From positions 71,347 through 135,346 of the forward strand of contig DKPO01000005.1 in NCBI GenBank assembly GCA_002471225.1: DNA of 64,000 nt. The letters run 5' to 3'. Origin of the DNA: Porphyromonadaceae bacterium UBA7332. GTDB lineage: Bacteria; Bacteroidota; Bacteroidia; Bacteroidales; UBA7332. Within the stretch, counting starts at the first letter, position 1, and each line of letters starts with the position of its first letter. The notes under the pieces were generated by a model. It did not search any database. It was given only the letters and a program-made list of their open reading frames with translations, and was not told the DNA's origin. Shown here piece after piece: positions 1 to 7,726 of the stretch. The translations under genes were made by a program, and so were the position numbers.

Positions 1-823
1 TATCATCATTAATTACAATATTCTTATATTGTTCATCATCAATGATAGATGTTAATAATAATGGCTGAGATGATTTCAAATCAACACATTTTAACGGAAA
101 TTTACGACCGTTTACCTTTAATGTCATATACTGTCTATATTGTTTACCTAGCGAAGCCATAGGATGAAAAATACGACCTGTTTTCGCGCTGATTGTAGTG
201 TCGGGCGCATCGTGGTTGTACCAGGCAATCTTTGGCGCATCCACTAAATTATAGTATAATTTAGTCTTATCTTTTGGTATTACAATTAATGTATTATTAA
301 GAGTATCAATCAATTCGAACTCCATTTCGTCACGTGTTTTTTTCATCATCTCAGCCGCATTTATGTTAATTTGTTTTAAAGTCTCTTCATCCACAATGGC
401 AAACTTATCTGTTACACCTGTGAATAACTCTTTTGTTTTATTTGTTAATGTATTATAATATGAATATACAGACTTATTTAATCTATATTCTTCAGCCATA
501 TGTTTATTATCTGAATATGTATTAATATTATACCCCCACATTGCACCGCGGTGTAGTGTAATCATCCCGCAACGGGTAAATTCACTTAGTATTATGGTGC
601 GATATCGTTTAGATTTACCATCTATGCGTTTTTCGCGACTTAACATTTTATCATTCTTATTGATACTGAAATTAAAATAGAATTGTGAATCCATATCGTT
701 ATAGTACACATATTTAAATATATGTCTCAATGCATAGCTATAGGTAATTAACCCTAAATCGCTATAATCGACACCGTAATGGTCTAATATTTGTTTAATA
801 TTTTCATCTCTTTTTTTGCTCAT
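1..823 (-). CDS. Partial phage protein of unknown function, cut by window edge
   Basis: An open frame starts at the ATG complementary to 821-823 and stays open for 274 codons to the window edge, so the C-terminus is missing. I do not recognise the family with certainty. Around residues 220-258 it reads TGRIFHPMASLGKQYRQY and then VDLKSSQPLLL. A fold beginning R-x-Y and then D-x-x-x-SQ recalls motif A of family A DNA polymerases (DYSQIELR), but this is only a visual likeness. It is transcribed away from the structural genes, so it probably belongs to a leftward early or replication module. The start follows an A-rich stretch typical of Bacteroidetes ribosome binding. Confidence 0.75.
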   Translation of the reverse strand, partial: MSKKRDENIKQILDHYGVDYSDLGLITYSYALRHIFKYVYYNDMDSQFYFNFSINKNDKMLSREKRIDGKSKRYRTIILSEFTRCGMITLHRGAMWGYNINTYSDNKHMAEEYRLNKSVYSYYNTLTNKTKELFTGVTDKFAIVDEETLKQININAAEMMKKTRDEMEFELIDTLNNTLIVIPKDKTKLYYNLVDAPKIAWYNHDAPDTTISAKTGRIFHPMASLGKQYRQYMTLKVNGRKFPLKCVDLKSSQPLLLTSIIDDEQYKNIVINDD

Positions 824-862
824 ATTTCTTTTACTTTTTTTTGATTCTCATTTAATTAATAT

Positions 863-925
863 AAAGGGGCAAATAGGTAATGAGCATAACCCTATCGTTC
901 GGACTTGCAATATCCTAGCCCCTTT
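863..925. other. Three-way-junction-like RNA fold upstream of the leftward phage gene
   Basis: AAAGGGGC at 863-870 pairs with GCCCCTTT at 918-925. Inside, ATAGG (873-877) can pair with CCTAT (891-895) and GGA (901-903) with TCC (913-915), giving a closing stem with two inner hairpins in 63 bases. It lies about 40 bases before the ATG at 823 and would be in the 5' leader of that gene. It is too short for a canonical tRNA and I found no hammerhead core. Leader regulator, terminator or attenuator are all possible. Confidence 0.4.
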
Positions 926-1266
926 CTAATATATATATCTATTAATAAATCAAAAAAAAGTACACTTTTCGTAATTCTGATTATTAGTAGTGTTATATAA
1001 AGTATACACAGCAAAAAATAAAATGTTGGCATTCTAAAGTTAAACAAGGTTAATATTATGGTAGTGTATCAATTTCCGCCATTTTTGAACAATTAAAAAA
1101 CACCCAATCCCTTTATTCATAGGGTTTTACGCATTATAGTGACGCACATAATACCCTATACTCCTTACTCAATACTATTTAACGTTGCCCTTACCATTTT
1201 ACCCCCTGTTACTCTCTCCCATATACTACATTTATTCATTAATACACAACTCTATCAATAATCAAA

Positions 1267-1303
1267 GGGGTTCGCTCTCGGTCATAAGGAGCGATAGAAC
1301 CCC
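1267..1303 (-). terminator. Putative hairpin terminator after the spanin-like gene
   Basis: GGGGTTC (1267-1273) pairs with GAACCCC (1297-1303), and GCTC (1274-1277) can continue with GAGC (1289-1292) across a small bulge. On the minus strand it lies about 60 bases past the stop of the gene ending at 1364 and is followed by a short T-rich tract. Confidence 0.4.
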
Positions 1304-1363
1304 CGATAAAATCATATAATCTATCATTATTAATCATTCTGTAATCCTATATGATTTTATATC

Positions 1364-1759
1364 TTATCTGAATCTGAAAACCAAAATGAAAAGAAGAAAC
1401 AGAAAGAATAGTAACATTATGCTAGTATTCCCCCTTTTTTTCTTAATAGATTCCCTGACCGTATCATTAGTAATTACCTTATCATATGACAATACATCAA
1501 TTGAATCCTTAAGTTCTGACTGAATCATAATTATAGAATCCTGAATCTGTAATCTGATATTAAGGTTCTTAGAATTAATAATCGTATCAATCCCTATTTG
1601 ATTTATAATCTTATAATTCCCTTTAATATTTGGAATCGCAACCCGCTTAGTAGTCGGGATATATTCAATCGTACTTGTTATCCGCTCCTGGGTTGTTATT
1701 CTCTTACTCGTTGAGCAGCTACACATACAGACTATTAATAATATTTCTATCCATTTCAT
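1364..1759 (-). CDS. Small lipoprotein with C-terminal membrane anchor; candidate unimolecular spanin
   Basis: This 131-residue protein has an N-terminal signal with a cysteine-rich lipobox (VCMCSCS, likely lipidated Cys15), a hydrophilic middle of roughly 90 residues, and a hydrophobic C-terminal segment (about residues 112-128) ending in RFR. An outer-membrane lipid anchor plus an inner-membrane C-terminal helix is the layout of u-spanins such as phage T1 gp11, which fuse inner and outer membranes in the last step of lysis. No spanin lies beside the endolysin at 25,468, which makes this role attractive. Against it, the KKKR before the helix fits the positive-inside rule poorly and the gene lies on the opposite strand. 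The function is inferred from topology only. Confidence 0.6.
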   Translation of the reverse strand: MKWIEILLIVCMCSCSTSKRITTQERITSTIEYIPTTKRVAIPNIKGNYKIINQIGIDTIINSKNLNIRLQIQDSIIMIQSELKDSIDVLSYDKVITNDTVRESIKKKRGNTSIMLLFFLFLLFILVFRFR

Positions 1760-1891
1760 AATTTAATATTTTAATCATTTGACCATTAGTTAGTTGAGTT
1801 ATATATGTAGTCGCGTGTTAATAGTTAATTTATAAATAATTTAATGTAGATATATATATAGTAGATAGAAAGATAAAATAAAGAAAGAAAT

Positions 1892-2341
1892 ATGAAACAG
1901 AATCCGTATTTAAATTATAGAAAAACGATACCTATTGAGATATTTAATAACCATTACGAGAGCCTTAAACAATACGCATTCAATCAGTTAGTAAGTCCTA
2001 AATATGGGGATTATATGATGTGTGATGTAGTTTATAGAATTGAATTTTTTGATATGAAATCTTACATCGGGCAAAGTTCAGACTATTATAATAACCGATT
2101 AGACAAACATATGCTATTGTTAAATAACTCTAGGTCAGTGTATTATAGCGGACAGAAGGTTAATGAGGCTATTAAGAACATTGGAGTAAATAACATTGAG
2201 ATACTATTTAAATTGGAAAGTTGGGAGAAGAAACGGGATAAGATGAGAGTTAATGATGTGGCTGATTTGTTGACCGAGAGAGAGCGCTACTATATAACAG
2301 CGTATGACACAATATCCAACGGATATAACTCTAGACTATAA
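1892..2341 (+). CDS. GIY-YIG family nuclease
   Basis: The 149-residue protein carries the GIY-YIG fold: VYRIEF at 47-52 stands for the GIY strand, SYIG at 57-60 for YIG, followed by Arg69 and His73, a Glu in the helix around 129-131 (TERERYY) and the closing GYNSR with Asn146. Such phage enzymes are commonly homing endonucleases or DNA repair nucleases. There is little beyond the catalytic domain, so no obvious separate DNA-binding domain. It is the first rightward gene, divergent from the spanin-like gene, with an A-rich ribosome-binding region. Being close to the terminase, it may be a free-standing homing endonuclease or part of DNA processing. Confidence 0.82.
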   Translation: MKQNPYLNYRKTIPIEIFNNHYESLKQYAFNQLVSPKYGDYMMCDVVYRIEFFDMKSYIGQSSDYYNNRLDKHMLLLNNSRSVYYSGQKVNEAIKNIGVNNIEILFKLESWEKKRDKMRVNDVADLLTERERYYITAYDTISNGYNSRL

Positions 2342-2408
2342 TTACATCAACCCTATATTTTAACATTATTTAAATAGATATATACTATATAAATAATAAA
2401 TAAATAAA

Positions 2409-2915
2409 ATGGGAAAGTGGAAAAAGAAAACTAATAGCTTCATCATAAATAAAGAAGCAGAAGGGAGATATAAATTATTACAAACCCTTAACTTACTGAA
2501 TAGTACAATATTACAATCACGACTATCAGATTATCAGGAAACAAAGAGCCCTACAGCCCGTTACGATGCATCTGTTAAGGTTGATAATATCTTAGTATTA
2601 ATAGAGGTTAAATGCAGGAGTTATGCGAGTGATACCTATCCAACTCAGATACTTGAACAAGATAAGTATGATGCACTAGTTAAATCGGCTAAACGAAAAG
2701 GAAAGAATGTAATAGTGTGGTACGTTAATTATTATTCAGATGGTATATGCAGGATATTCAATCTATCTATTATTGATAAATTGGGGTTCGGGGTTGAAGC
2801 TAAATTAATGAATTACAGGACATTCGAGGGTACTGATAAGATATATAAGAATGTGTATATGTTGCGCAATTGGGATGCAGTTGTAGAATACAATATTAAC
2901 GAATATGAATATTAA
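2409..2915 (+). CDS. PD-(D/E)XK nuclease-like protein
   Basis: The 168-residue protein shows a restriction-endonuclease-like core: RYD with Asp53, then hydrophobic strand ILVLIEVKCR with Glu66-X-Lys68. Together these give the D...E-X-K metal site. A Gln/Lys-rich helix follows (residues 79-97) and a strand VIVWYV, as in resolvase or VRR-type nucleases. Related phage enzymes resolve branched DNA before packaging or act as restriction-type nucleases; which applies here cannot be read from sequence. It lies 67 bases after the GIY-YIG gene and 15 before the next gene, so the genes are probably co-transcribed. Confidence 0.72.
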   Translation: MGKWKKKTNSFIINKEAEGRYKLLQTLNLLNSTILQSRLSDYQETKSPTARYDASVKVDNILVLIEVKCRSYASDTYPTQILEQDKYDALVKSAKRKGKNVIVWYVNYYSDGICRIFNLSIIDKLGFGVEAKLMNYRTFEGTDKIYKNVYMLRNWDAVVEYNINEYEY

Positions 2916-2930
2916 AATAAAATAAAGAAT

Positions 2931-3164
2931 ATGGAAAAAAGAATAACAATTGAGACGGCTAGTCTATCAGAGTGTTTAAATGCTCAATCATCTAATACAC
3001 AAATGGTTACACGATTAAAGTTATTGGATGAAGTTATATCAATAGAGAATAAAATCAGGTTATTAACATTAATTAAGGAAGAGAAATATGAAGAGCTAAA
3101 GAGGGCTAGAGTATGTGATAGATATACTTATACTTCACCCGATTGCGATTATACCATATCATAA
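2931..3164 (+). CDS. Hypothetical phage protein, 77 residues
   Basis: I do not recognise this protein. It is mostly predicted helix (residues 25-58, with the heptad-like LKLLDEVISIENKIRLLTLI) and has a short Tyr/Thr-rich tail with two Cys residues. There is no signal peptide or membrane segment. It follows the PD-(D/E)XK gene by 15 bases and has an A-rich leader, so it is likely translated from the same transcript. Confidence 0.6.
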   Translation: MEKRITIETASLSECLNAQSSNTQMVTRLKLLDEVISIENKIRLLTLIKEEKYEELKRARVCDRYTYTSPDCDYTIS

Positions 3165-3268
3165 ACGATAAGTAATTGATATTCAGTTATTTACCTTAGG
3201 GGGTACGGTATCATAAAGTATTGAGTATCAAGCAGTTAACCTCACCTAAAATCAACCTCACACGCGAG

Positions 3269-3292
3269 GAAAATTTTCAAAGTTTTCGAAAA
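3269..3292. promoter_or_regulatory. Pair of palindromes upstream of the RHH gene
   Basis: Two perfect 10-bp palindromes, GAAAATTTTC at 3269-3278 and TTTTCGAAAA at 3283-3292, are spaced 14 bases centre to centre, 29 bases before the start codon at 3321. Ribbon-helix-helix repressors commonly bind paired palindromic sites near their own promoter, so this is a candidate operator. It lies at the boundary between the nuclease genes and the packaging and structural genes. Confidence 0.4.
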
Positions 3293-3320
3293 ATTGAACC
3301 TTAAAAATAAATTTAAAAAA

Positions 3321-3548
3321 ATGACTAGAACAAAACAAATTGGTATCAGATTAAGTCTATCTAATCATCTAGAGTTAGACCAATTAGCGACCAAATTAAA
3401 GGTAACCAAATCAACTATAATTAATATAATGTTAGAGCAATTTTTTTCAAAAAATGAAGAGTTAATTGACTCAATATTAGCGGGTAACGAATCAAATATA
3501 AATTTAAATTATGCCATTAATCAACAGGATAACGAAGAAGAAGATTAG
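3321..3548 (+). CDS. Ribbon-helix-helix-like small protein
   Basis: The ATG at 3321 gives 75 residues. A longer reading from a TTG at 3294 would add only a Lys/Asn-rich leader and lacks a better ribosome-binding region. Residues 4-40 (TKQIGIRLSLSNHLELDQLA, then a helix ending in MLEQFF) have the strand, helix, helix pattern of ribbon-helix-helix DNA-binding proteins, and the tail is acidic (NEEED). It overlaps the next gene by 38 bases in another frame. Role could be local repressor or DNA-binding partner for packaging; this is inference. Confidence 0.6.
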   Translation: MTRTKQIGIRLSLSNHLELDQLATKLKVTKSTIINIMLEQFFSKNEELIDSILAGNESNINLNYAINQQDNEEED

Positions 3549-3819
3549 AACTTACACAAGCCCACAGCGGGCACTTAGAGCCCGATATTACTCTTCACAG
3601 ATGTGGCGCGAGATGCGAATTATTAAGTTAAATAACAATCCACTATGCGAAGTCTGTCAACTATTGGGGGTATATACTCCAGCTACTCAGGTACACCACT
3701 TACAGAGCCCTTTTCAGTTTGCTGATAGTCAACTAGTTGAGGAATATTTTTACAATTTTTCTAATTTACAAAGTATCTGCCCTGTGTGTCACGGCAAAGA
3801 ACACGCACACACCCGTTAA
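3511..3819 (+). CDS. HNH endonuclease, terminase-associated
   Basis: The 102-residue protein has the phage HNH layout: zinc Cys pair CEVC (46, 49), the catalytic pair VHHL (His62, His63), Asn85 in the FSNLQ helix, and the second zinc pair CPVC (90, 93) followed by HGKEH. In cos-type phages such an HNH protein sits directly beside the terminase and is needed for DNA cutting at the packaging site. It precedes the small terminase gene by 42 bases. The start overlaps the RHH gene by 38 bases; the basic N-terminus (residues 1-35) is part of many family members. Confidence 0.88.
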   Translation: MPLINRITKKKIRTYTSPQRALRARYYSSQMWREMRIIKLNNNPLCEVCQLLGVYTPATQVHHLQSPFQFADSQLVEEYFYNFSNLQSICPVCHGKEHAHTR

Positions 3820-3861
3820 CGGTAAATAGCATATATAATTTATAACATTAAATCGAATATT

Positions 3862-4203
3862 ATGAAAGAAAATAATATAGTTAAACAGTTCATTAACAGT
3901 GTTGTAGCTCAATTGAATGAGGATAAAAAAGAATGTGATTCAGCATTATTGTATATGTTAGAGTGTAATTATGACTTATTTATTCAGTGTCAATTACAGA
4001 TAGCACAATTGGGCTTATTAATTCCCGACACTAAAGGGAATCTAGTTAAAAACCCACTCCTTAAAGTGCAGACAGACAGCCAAATACAGTGTATTAAGTG
4101 TCTGAATGATATGTTAATAACACCTAAACAAAGAGCTAAATCAGCAACACCTAACATTGATGAAGAATCACCATTAATGAACTTTTTAAAAAATAATAAT
4201 TAA
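3862..4203 (+). CDS. terS: Terminase small subunit, P27 family-like
   Basis: The 113-residue protein has the features of P27-type small terminases: a helical N-terminus, the signature GNLVKNPLLK around residues 60-70, and an LTP-like segment LITPKQRAK near residue 90. The family recognises the phage packaging site and recruits the large subunit. It lies between the HNH gene and the large terminase, five bases before the latter, which confirms the assignment by context. Confidence 0.85.
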   Translation: MKENNIVKQFINSVVAQLNEDKKECDSALLYMLECNYDLFIQCQLQIAQLGLLIPDTKGNLVKNPLLKVQTDSQIQCIKCLNDMLITPKQRAKSATPNIDEESPLMNFLKNNN

Positions 4204-4208
4204 CCTAT

Positions 4209-5837
4209 ATGTCTTATATCCAATACATTAACGATATTGAGAGCGGTAAGATTGTAGTAGGTAATTATATCAAGTTAAGTATTCAGAGATTCAGACAATT
4301 GCAACAAAGAGATGATGTATACTTTGATTATCAAGCAGTTGAGAAGGTTATTAACTTTGTTTGTTGTTGTAAACACTTCAAGGGCAAACACGCAAACAAA
4401 CCTTTCGTATTAGAGCCGTGGCAACAGTTCATCATAGCTTATATCTATGGGTTCAAGTATTACTCTGATAATCTGAGAGTTGTGCGTAAATCTTACATCG
4501 AAATGTCAAGGAAAAACGGAAAAACGGCACTGGTTGCAGCCCTGAGCCTGTATCACTTAATAGCTGATGGTGAAGCGGGCGCAGAGGTATATTTGGCAGC
4601 TAATTCGCGAGACCAAGTGAAGAAGGCAGCTTTTCCCCTGTGTTATCACTTTACTAAGTCATTAGACCCTAAGGGTCAAGCACTTACAACATTCAGAGAT
4701 AGCATAGAATTCAAAGCAACAAACTCTACGCTTAAGGTGCTGGCAGCGGATTCGACCAAGCTTGACGGGCTTGATACTAGCTTCTTTGTTATGGATGAAT
4801 ATCACGCTGCATCGGACACACGGTTATACGAGGTTCTCAATTCGTCTACACTTAACCGTGAACAACCGTTACAAATCATTATCACTACAGCGGGATTTAA
4901 CAAAAATTCACCGTGCTACAAGGAGAGGGAAATCGCTATAGATGTGTTAAACGGCTGTAAATCAGATGATAGCAATGCGATATTTATCTATTCCTTAGAC
5001 GAGGGTGATGAATGGGACGATAACACCAAGTGGGCTAAATGTACACCTAATTTAAATGTAACAGTAACTAAGCAAGGTATTAATAATGAAGTAGTTAAAG
5101 CAAAGAATAACAGTTCGCTAGAAGTCGGAGTTAGGACAAAAACGATTAACGAGTGGGTAGATAGTTCGCGGGTGTGGATACCTGAACGATATCTAATTGA
5201 TAGCACTAAGCACATTGTAGACATCTCATCATTTGACCCTTATGTACCTGTATTTGTCGGTGTGGACTTGGCAGCCAGCTCAGATTTAACTTGTATCTCT
5301 CTGTTATACGTTGATAATGAGCAGGATAAATATTACTTCAAGAATTATTATTATTTACCACAATCGGCACTAAGCGAAAAAGAAAACAAAGAATTATACA
5401 AGAATTGGGCACACCATAAGTTAATTAATTTAACAAGTGGGAATGTAACAGACTATAATATTATAACCAAGCATCTAGTCGAATTATCTAACAACCTAAA
5501 TATCAGCTCAGTATATTACGACCGATGGAACGCTACACAGTGGGCGGTGGATAGCACTAACGAGGGATTACCCCTTCAGGAGTTCAGCCAGTCAATAGGC
5601 AGCTTTAATGGCGCAACGAAAGAACTAGAGAGATTACTACTTAATAATCAGGTGGTTATAGACAACAACGATATCAACCGATTCTGTTTTCGAAACGTTG
5701 AATTGGCAGTTGACACACACGGCAACACCAAGCCTGATAAGAAGCGGTCAAAGAACAAGATTGATGGAGTGATATCAATGATTCAGGCATTGGCAGCTTA
5801 TTTGAACCGCGAGAATTTTATTTATTCAGGAATATAA
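4209..5837 (+). CDS. terL: Terminase large subunit (packaging ATPase and nuclease)
   Basis: The 542-residue protein cuts concatemeric phage DNA and pumps it into the prohead. The ATPase half shows Walker A SRKNGKTA (about 100-107) and Walker B VMDEYHA (about 194-200), with coupling motif TTAG after it. The nuclease half has GVDLAASSD (from about 351) and a later YDRWNA segment with the acidic metal ligands of the RNase H fold. Length and order match the HK97/YmfN-type terminases. It is preceded by terS and followed by portal 20 bases later. Confidence 0.96.
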   Translation: MSYIQYINDIESGKIVVGNYIKLSIQRFRQLQQRDDVYFDYQAVEKVINFVCCCKHFKGKHANKPFVLEPWQQFIIAYIYGFKYYSDNLRVVRKSYIEMSRKNGKTALVAALSLYHLIADGEAGAEVYLAANSRDQVKKAAFPLCYHFTKSLDPKGQALTTFRDSIEFKATNSTLKVLAADSTKLDGLDTSFFVMDEYHAASDTRLYEVLNSSTLNREQPLQIIITTAGFNKNSPCYKEREIAIDVLNGCKSDDSNAIFIYSLDEGDEWDDNTKWAKCTPNLNVTVTKQGINNEVVKAKNNSSLEVGVRTKTINEWVDSSRVWIPERYLIDSTKHIVDISSFDPYVPVFVGVDLAASSDLTCISLLYVDNEQDKYYFKNYYYLPQSALSEKENKELYKNWAHHKLINLTSGNVTDYNIITKHLVELSNNLNISSVYYDRWNATQWAVDSTNEGLPLQEFSQSIGSFNGATKELERLLLNNQVVIDNNDINRFCFRNVELAVDTHGNTKPDKKRSKNKIDGVISMIQALAAYLNRENFIYSGI

Positions 5838-5857
5838 CAAAACATAACTAATTAATA

Positions 5858-7093
5858 ATGAATATATTAGACTTATTTAAAAGAGAAAAAAATCAGCCAC
5901 TTACAAACCCAACTAAAGTAATGAATATGAAAGGTATTAGTAAATACGGGGCAGATTATACACCATTGTTTACAAGTGTTAAAGAACATTACAGTATGAA
6001 TCTGAGCGCGGTGTTCAGGGCTGTGGACTTAATCAGTTCAACCGTTGCCGCGTTGCCTATTACAATATACAGATATGGAGATACTTGGAATAAATATAAA
6101 TACTACAAGCATCCAGCATATTACCTATTATCGCGTGAGCCTAACCCCCTAATGAGTAGATATACCTTTATTAAATGTATGGTTATCAATATGTTACTAA
6201 CAGGCAATGCTTATGCAAGGATAATCAGAGATAGTAACGGTGAGGTTAAAGAGATTAGATTAATCAATTCAGAGAATGTTAATATTCTGTTTGATAAATT
6301 ATCTAACAAACTAGCTTACAGTATTATAGATGAAGGAATAACGGTTGATTCGTGTGATATGATTCACATACAGAATATTCCTGATGCATCGGGAATTAAA
6401 GGGATGTCAACATTGGATTATGCGAGAAAGACCCTACAGATAAGTGCAGATAGTGAGAATATGGCTTCTAACTTCTTCTCTACTAGTAGTTTAACAGGAT
6501 ATTTGAAAATTAAAACAATTGGGAAATCAGCCAAAGAACAGAAAGATGATGCGCGAAAGTCCTGGGCTAATCAGATTAATAGCATTGCTAATTCGGGAAT
6601 CCCTGTACTTGATGATAGTCAGGAGTTTGTTCCTTTGAACGTGAAAGATGCTGATATACAGTTGCTTGAGAGTCGTAAATTTAATATAGAAAATATAGCT
6701 AGGTTCTTTAATGTGAGCCCTATTTTACTTTTCGATTTATCAAAGAATTCTTATTCAAGTTCAGAACACGCTAGCCTTCAGTTACTTAATGACTGCATCT
6801 CACCAATTTTAGAAAAATTTGAGTTAGAGTTTGAGCGAAAAATCTTTCTACCAAGTGTTAAAAAATATATAGATGTCAAATTTGACGAATCGGCAATGCT
6901 GAGACTTGACAAGTTAACACAGGCTGAATACTTCACTAAACTGCTGAATATCGGGGTGTTATCTCCAAATGACATTCGCGATTCGCTAGATATGGAACGG
7001 ACACCTGAGGGTGATATTTATGTACTCCAAGTCAATACGGCTACATTTGAAGAGATAAAGAATAGAGCTACGAAAGAGCCGTTAACACCCTAA
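5858..7093 (+). CDS. Portal protein, HK97 type
   Basis: The 411-residue protein is the dodecameric ring at the capsid vertex through which DNA passes. Family features visible include the N-terminal AVFRAVDLISSTVAALPITIY helix region (about 50-70, partly quoted), LLTGNAYARI, and the stem and wing segment NIARFFNVSPILL followed by YSSSEHASLQLL. Length fits the HK97 gp3 group. It sits between terL and prohead protease, the usual place. Confidence 0.95.
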   Translation: MNILDLFKREKNQPLTNPTKVMNMKGISKYGADYTPLFTSVKEHYSMNLSAVFRAVDLISSTVAALPITIYRYGDTWNKYKYYKHPAYYLLSREPNPLMSRYTFIKCMVINMLLTGNAYARIIRDSNGEVKEIRLINSENVNILFDKLSNKLAYSIIDEGITVDSCDMIHIQNIPDASGIKGMSTLDYARKTLQISADSENMASNFFSTSSLTGYLKIKTIGKSAKEQKDDARKSWANQINSIANSGIPVLDDSQEFVPLNVKDADIQLLESRKFNIENIARFFNVSPILLFDLSKNSYSSSEHASLQLLNDCISPILEKFELEFERKIFLPSVKKYIDVKFDESAMLRLDKLTQAEYFTKLLNIGVLSPNDIRDSLDMERTPEGDIYVLQVNTATFEEIKNRATKEPLTP

Positions 7094-7126
7094 TACATAT
7101 ATATATTAAAGAAAAAATATAAACTA

Positions 7127-7717
7127 ATGAAACACAACGAGATAGAACAAAGAAATTATAACACAGAGGTTCGGTCAGTAGCTGAAGATTCGAGGAAAGT
7201 AAAGGGTTATGCACTACTATTCAATGTTGAGAGTAACGATTTAGGCGGGTTCACTGAGATAATCGAAGAGGGTGCGCTTGACGGAGTGTTAGAGATTAGC
7301 GATGTATTCGCGTTACTTAACCACGATAGAAGTCGCGGGATATTAGCAAGAAGTAAAGAATTGAGAGGTACATTAACCTTAACAGTTGATTCTCAGGGTC
7401 TTAAGTACGAGTTCGAAGCACCAAACACAGCATTAGGGGATGAATTATTAGAAATGCTTAAACGAGGTGATATCACTGAATCCTCATTCGCTTTTTCCGT
7501 TGCTGAGAACGGTGATGAATGGATTAAAGGAATTGGTGATACTTATTTGAGACGAATTATCAAGTTCGCAAAGATACACGATGTCTCACCTGTCTACACA
7601 CCTGCTTATAATGGAACTGTAGTAGACTGTAAGAGATTCAAAGAGATTCAATCTATTGATACAGAGGAAATTAAACAGTATTATAACCAATTAAGAGAAG
7701 AATTAAAAGATAAATAA
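7127..7717 (+). CDS. Prohead maturation protease, HK97 type (S78-like)
   Basis: The 196-residue serine protease trims the capsid scaffold domain during prohead maturation. It begins like the family (VKGYALLFN), carries the catalytic His66 in LLNHDRSR and Ser119 or Ser120 in ITESSFAFSV, with the GTLTL...GLKYEFEAPNT strand pair between. Length and position between portal and major capsid agree. The major capsid protein retains an N-terminal coiled coil that would be its substrate. Confidence 0.94.
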   Translation: MKHNEIEQRNYNTEVRSVAEDSRKVKGYALLFNVESNDLGGFTEIIEEGALDGVLEISDVFALLNHDRSRGILARSKELRGTLTLTVDSQGLKYEFEAPNTALGDELLEMLKRGDITESSFAFSVAENGDEWIKGIGDTYLRRIIKFAKIHDVSPVYTPAYNGTVVDCKRFKEIQSIDTEEIKQYYNQLREELKDK

Positions 7718-7726
7718 ATCATATAT

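Larger units (their letters stand above)
824..1363. other. 540-base non-coding region with several hairpins
   Basis: No convincing gene is visible between the two leftward phage genes. The stretch holds three inverted repeats: an 8-bp closing stem at 863-870/918-925, a 7-bp stem ATAGGGT/ACCCTAT at 1119-1125/1153-1159, and an imperfect GGGGTTC/GAACCCC stem at 1267-1273/1297-1303. The last probably ends transcription of the gene at 1364-1759. I see no clear TAnnTTTG promoter here. Confidence 0.5.

Noticed and set aside
863..925. tRNA gene
   Set aside because: The acceptor-like stem encloses only two small hairpins, the total is 63 bases and the T-loop consensus is absent.
3294..3320. TTG start extending the RHH gene
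   Set aside because: The ATG at 3321 has a better A-rich leader, and the upstream bases belong to the palindrome region.
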